Origin: Chrysophaeum taylorii
Lineage: Eukaryota; Sar; Pelagophyceae; Pelagomonadales; Pelagomonadaceae
NCBI GenBank assembly: GCA_029834535.1
Contig: JAQMWT010000428.1
Coordinates: 62,001-126,000 of the forward strand
Direction: 5' to 3'
DNA: 64,000 nt
In this document: positions 59,451 to 64,000 of the stretch, in pieces
How positions within the stretch are numbered: position 1 is the stretch's first letter
Layout: each line of letters begins with the position of its first letter
The notes under the pieces: generated by a model
Seen by the model: the letters and a program-made list of their open reading frames with translations, nothing else
Database searches by the model: none
Told to the model about the DNA's origin: nothing
Position numbers and translations under genes: made by a program

Positions 59451-59930
59451 GCTCCTTGCGTCACTCCTTCTAGCCTTGCTCCCTTCTTCCTCCTACCTTT
59501 GCGTCTGATGAGAATTTGCGCGCTCTTGCTTCATCCGTCTTCCCCTCTGCGCGCATATCCTTTGTATTCTTGGTGCTTCCTTGCGCTCATCCATTCTGGC
59601 TCTCTTGAGCCTGGCACACCGTAATAAATAAATAAATAAACAAACGAAGGCATTCGTGCCATGGTGCATCTTCCTTTTATGGGAGCTCCTTAAATTTCTC
59701 TTCTCTGCACTATATGTCTGTCTGTCTGTCTGTCTGCTGGAAGACTCTTCTGCCCCTGGCACGCGCCTTTTTTTTGTGATCACACTACAGGTTCTGAAGA
59801 TGACGTGAAATCATCTGACGACAGTATGGAGCTAGTCAAAACTCACCGTACATCTGATGATGATGATGATCATATAAGAAACACAGATTTAATATTATTC
59901 CCCATATGGCGTATTTGGCTATCTGCAATA
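59451..59930. repeat. Low-complexity spacer
   Basis: 480 bp with CT-rich sequence, AATA repeats (59624-59640), TGTC repeats (59715-59735), ATG repeats (59857-59869). No gene seen. Confidence 0.6.
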
Positions 59931-62900
59931 TTTGTATGGTATCATCCCATGGCACTTCAAAGTTTCAGTCACTTTTAGACATACATCGACTATCATGCTC
60001 AGAAGATCCATCCCCCCCGCTCATGTCCGCGCAGCCATAATCAGACTAAGCAAAGGCATCCACCACAGCTTATTAAAAGGCGCTCTCCTACGTCGCTTAG
60101 CTGGGATCTATTTACCTCCAATGACTGTAACGGGTCTGGAACATCTTATCGCCTGTTGGTCTCTTCTCCATTCTATGCAGGTTGTGCTATCGTCGACGAT
60201 CGATCCTAAGGCCCTTCTTGATCTTCTTCTGGTCGACGTATACGTGACGTGCACGGTGAAACAGCGAGAATTAGCATCCGCGTCCGACCCCACGTTTCTA
60301 ACAGACTCATGGTTGCCGAGTACCGCTCACGGCTCCACGTGCCGATTGCGTTCGTTGTTCGTAGCCTGGTTCTCGTACCGTCTTGGCGCGAGGCCGCCGA
60401 AATAGGGGGCGTCAAATACGTTTCGATTGTCACCCCGACGAATTGCGGATCCACAGCGAACCAGCCGGTGTCGCCCGCGTTTTGGTCCGCCGTGTCCACA
60501 GCTGGATGGGCGGAGGTTCACGGCATTTCTGGTGCCCACAGCTCTAGATGACCCGGGCCCTCGTGGACGACGTCTACGCCGGCGTTTAGTTCTAACACCG
60601 ACCTTGCAGCTGCTGCGGATATCCCCGCAAAGTTCGCCCCTGTACTCTCGACACCATTCGCACCGTAAGCCAAATGCGGATGAATCGCACTACGCAAATG
60701 TCCTGGCTCCTCTTATACGAGAGGAGTGGGACCGTTACTGGTCTACGCGGTGGCGGCGTTTCGGCAAAACACCAGGCCTCTCTGGTGTCATGGTTGACAT
60801 GGTTTAAGGCCTTCGTCCAGAGCAACACGACGACCTTTTGCGTCTACTCATTGCTGCTTGCGCGACGCGTTGTATACTCTCGGAGCGGAAGGAGCGGGCT
60901 ACTGTTCCAATCCCGAAGATCCCTGGCAATCGTAGAGATGTCGCGTCCTATCACGCTGATGGACACGACACCATCATGAAGGCCTACTGGTCGGCTATCT
61001 TCGGCCGCATTACACCTATCTGGGAACATTGCAAAATTTTCGATGCAAGGCAATATGGTTCACGGGCTGGTAGTGACGTTCATTCGCCATTCGCAATCGC
61101 TGCGTCTTTGTCTGAATTGGAATGTGCGGACCATGCATGTGCCCTTGCTTGCAGTTGCCCAAGACATTTCGAAGGCCTACGATAGTGTTCCTGTTTGGTT
61201 AGGCTAGGAGATGGATGGCCTTACGTCCCTTTGGATTACCCGACTTTTTTACCGACTACTACCTACAACCTCCCTCGCACCACGGCCGGCTTATGCTTTG
61301 TTGATTATGCTTTGTGCTATTCGATTACGCGCCGCGGCTTAGAGCTACGGGTCAACGTTGGCAACCTTTCTTCTTTGAGTTCTTCGCAATCCAATTCAAC
61401 ATAACGAAAACTCAACATAACGAAAACCAAAGCGCTGGGACTCGAGTGGTTCAAGGGCCCCCTCGATCTCGCGGCACAGTGCTGGCTGGCGGCCTTGGGT
61501 GTACGATACCGCCGTGAAATGGACGCTTACAGCTCGGTGTTGATGACCCGGGTCACATTGGGCTTGGCGACAGCCGCATCCGGGGGGGGGGTGCCGCGCG
61601 AGAACAGGAAGAGAACGCACCCCCATCACGACAGCTTAGCGCTGGGGGGTCGGTGTCCCCTCACCTAGGGCTCTCCTATAGCGCTGGGGGATCGCCCCCC
61701 CCCCCACCCACCCTAGGACGCACCGCAGTACCTGAGTGGCTGTACAAGGTATAGGCTACAGTTTGGTAGGGAAATTGGATTTCGAGTGGGGTGTTTGGCG
61801 ACGCTGAATGGGTCGCAAGGAATGTGGCGGCCTCATGGTAGAATATGGCGTCTCCGAGGTCCATAAGGTAGTCGCGGAGGTTCTCCTCGGGAGCTAGGCT
61901 CTCATCCTCCTCCTCCTCCTCCTCCTCCTCGAGGGCGGGCTCGTCGACGGAGTCTGGCTCGTAGGCCTCGCCATGTCCACCGGGGGCGGTTCGTTGACGT
62001 CATCATCGTCGTCTTGAGGACAGGACGCGTACAATATCCCGACGACAAGTTTTACTCTGGCTCGAAGTCGCGCGTATGGCTATGGCACAGTGATTTATTT
62101 TCCTGCAGCCGCGCTCCCTCGGGTCCTTTTTTTTTACGCCTATGCCCGAAAAGAGCGCGAGGCTAGCAGAGGCGCTCCCTCCCGGCCGAGTCGCCGGCAC
62201 CCAGTCCGTGGCCGTCCCTAGTTCTATTGCTATGCTGACCACCTGGGCGCTCGGCAAGCATTTAAGGCACTTCTAGAGTGCGCGCGCGGTGGTCAGGTCA
62301 GACACCCCCCTTGCACGAAACTTTCGTGCTGGGAGGTCGCAGACTCCCCCCCCCCCCCGGACACAAAACTTTAGTGCTGGGGGCCCGCCCAGCAAAACGC
62401 TGCTCTCGCGCCCCCCTCCTCCTCGGATGCGGCTGTCGCCAAGCCTTGAGCCTCGATCAGCCAAACGTGGTGAAATTTCTGTTATTCCTTTTGACCACGG
62501 TGTGCGGTACTTGGGGATCCAGTGGCCTCCCGCAGTCGAGTATCTTGACGTTTACGTTGCAGATTCAATTCGTCATATTGTCGACGATTTTGTGGCTAAG
62601 CTCCGCGCCGTTCCGGTATCCCCGGATAGCATACCTTCTTGACCAAGTGCTCTGGAGCAAGCTTGCCTATCGCTTTCGTTTTGACCGTTTCGAACAGTGC
62701 TTTGTGGATTTACTTCAACGTGAAGTGGAGTCTCTGTTCTCTGTTGTTGAAGCGAGCACGTTCGGGCGAACGAACTAATCGGTTGGTTTTATACGAACAC
62801 CCGCAAACCTCGGAGGTGATGCCGGCTTACCATCCTGGGTTGACAAAATTCATGCGGATCGTCTGGAATGGATGGCGCGTTTGTTGCATCGGGGTGGCCT

Positions 62901-64000
62901 CGCGACACGGTTGATTGAGGCGCTCATTCGCCAGGCTCGAATGCGTTCTGGCGCCAGTTCTCCCGTCTTCGAATCCAGCCATATGCTGCAAATGCCAAAT
63001 AGATCACCTCTATTGCCACGGACCGCACACGTTTCGGGTGGGTGGAGGGCACCATCGTATGGGCCAGTTCAAATGACGTGCAACTTACTGGGGGTGGTCC
63101 GCTCCCTTGCTCCGCTGCTCCATCCGATCGCACTGTTGTCGATCTCGCGCTCGCTGTTGGTTGGCCTGTCCCTGATACAATCAAGCTGCAACGGGTGTGC
63201 CTCGAGAACGAGGTCTGGTGGTCCACTTCCTTCCTCGCGGCGGACGGATGTACCTTCCATGAAGCATGTATTCCTCGTTCAGCGGTGGACCGTGCTTGGT
63301 TCGTCGCGCGCTTTAAGACATTACTCCGCGTGGATGCTGCCGGTCTTGTTGGGTCCGAATTTCGGGCCGATCGCGCCATGGCAGGTATCATCCGTGGTGA
63401 CGCTGCCTTGTGCATGTTTGACGGCCACCTGCGCATAGTTGAGGTGCAAGACACGGACGGTGATAAATCGCGCTCGTCTGTGAATTGGAATTCCGGACGT
63501 ATCACCGCGAGCTGCAGCCAGGTACAGCTGACGGTAAACTCGAAGGGGTTTGGTACGAGTGTCGTATCCACGGTGTCACGGGCCGCGGCAGACACCACAC
63601 ACGCATCCTTTTTTGCGCTGGCGGTGACCAATACCCTTTGACCCCCTTTGACCTCCAAAGGCTGTGCGACCGTTTCGTGTGCTTCCCTATGATTTGTCAC
63701 TTGACTGGGATCCTGCAGCATGGTTTGTCCCGAAAGCCACGGCCGTTACGGTCTCTTGCGTCGGTATGCGTCGCCTTCCCGTGTTCAAAACGCCGCCGCC
63801 CCGCTGGCGAGTTTCATCGGAAACCTTTCTCTTTGCCGTTAAATCCCGATGCAATGCGTAACGAAATTATTACTTGTTTCCATACCCGCCGCCGCGCATC
63901 CAACCCCGCCTCCCACGTCCTCCACTCTTCCCCCGACCTCGGTTCCGGCACCTACGCTGCCGACTGTCGCCGCCCGGTTTCGTATGTGGGCAACGCCTCG
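59931..64000 (+). mobile_element. LINE-like non-LTR retrotransposon, decayed, running off the window
   Basis: Plus-strand fragments in shifting frames with non-LTR reverse transcriptase features: NADESHYANVLAPLIREEW (about 60670-60740), VPIPKIPGNRRDV (60904-60940), FDARQYGSRAGSDVHSPFAI (61040-61110), motif A QDISKAYDSVPVW (about 61159-61198), and the thumb-like HGVRYLGIQW (about 62499-62530). No YADD motif was recognised; the region where it should be is interrupted by the 885-bp element at 61561-62445. Later frames (63042-63641) are unassigned. Element boundaries are unknown. Confidence 0.6.
61561..62445. mobile_element. Small TIR element inside the LINE (MITE-like)
   Basis: Perfect 22-bp inverted ends at 61561-61582 (GGCTTGGCGACAGCC...) and 62424-62445, extending imperfectly to about 45 bp through a G-rich/CGCGAGA stretch. 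It is flanked by TTG on both sides (61558-61560 and 62446-62448), a possible 3-bp target duplication. Subterminal GYGCTGGGGG motifs recur at about 61638, 61680, 62327 and 62370. No transposase frame is recognisable. Confidence 0.6.

Overview
The window looks like nuclear DNA of a GC-rich, gene-dense, intron-poor eukaryotic microbe, most likely a photosynthetic flagellated protist. Evidence for photosynthesis: a digalactosyldiacylglycerol synthase (plastid galactolipid), uroporphyrinogen decarboxylase and an indole-glycerol-phosphate synthase-like protein whose signal-peptide-like N-terminus ends in an A-F junction, as in red-lineage complex plastids. Evidence for a flagellum: an axonemal-type dynein heavy chain, an LRR/coiled-coil protein of the LRRCC1/VFL1 kind, a BART-domain protein, a CFAP97-type protein and a C11orf65/MFI-type IQ protein. 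Stops are standard (TAA, TAG, TGA). A selenocysteine elongation factor implies selenoprotein synthesis. I favour a stramenopile-like alga, but the sequence alone does not settle the lineage.

Layout. 1-8647: 3' part of a dynein heavy chain with one 61-nt intron. 8683-11779: decayed hAT transposon, copy 1. 11838-20440: riboflavin-pathway reductase, an unknown two-helix membrane protein, UGGT (ER glycoprotein quality control) and a GH20 hexosaminidase. 20527-23583: hAT copy 2. 23772-26200: ankyrin protein, UROD, unknown protein. 26201-30536: mostly non-coding around a small patatin-like lipase. 30537-44649: the compact core, with UBL-fold protein, DGD synthase, LRR/coiled-coil, IGPS-like, BART, RAD6-like E2, SLC10A7-like transporter, glycine decarboxylase, eEFSec, a small membrane protein and a kinase. 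45185-50264: Copia LTR element with 5-bp target duplication. 50398-54845: TPR, CFAP97-like, secreted propeller-like, Cys-rich and MFI-like genes. 54846-64000: repeat-rich, with a hAT C-terminal fragment, an IQ-motif gene, and a decayed LINE-like element interrupted by a small TIR element.

Genes in the compact blocks alternate strands. Several divergent pairs share 120-200 bp, convergent pairs touch or overlap at their stops, and two same-strand pairs are separated by 23 bp or less. A telomere-like CCCTAA/TTAGGG motif recurs just upstream of many start codons. Genes do not form one pathway cluster; the unifying themes are flagellum, plastid lipid and tetrapyrrole metabolism, and ER glycan handling, interleaved with mobile elements.
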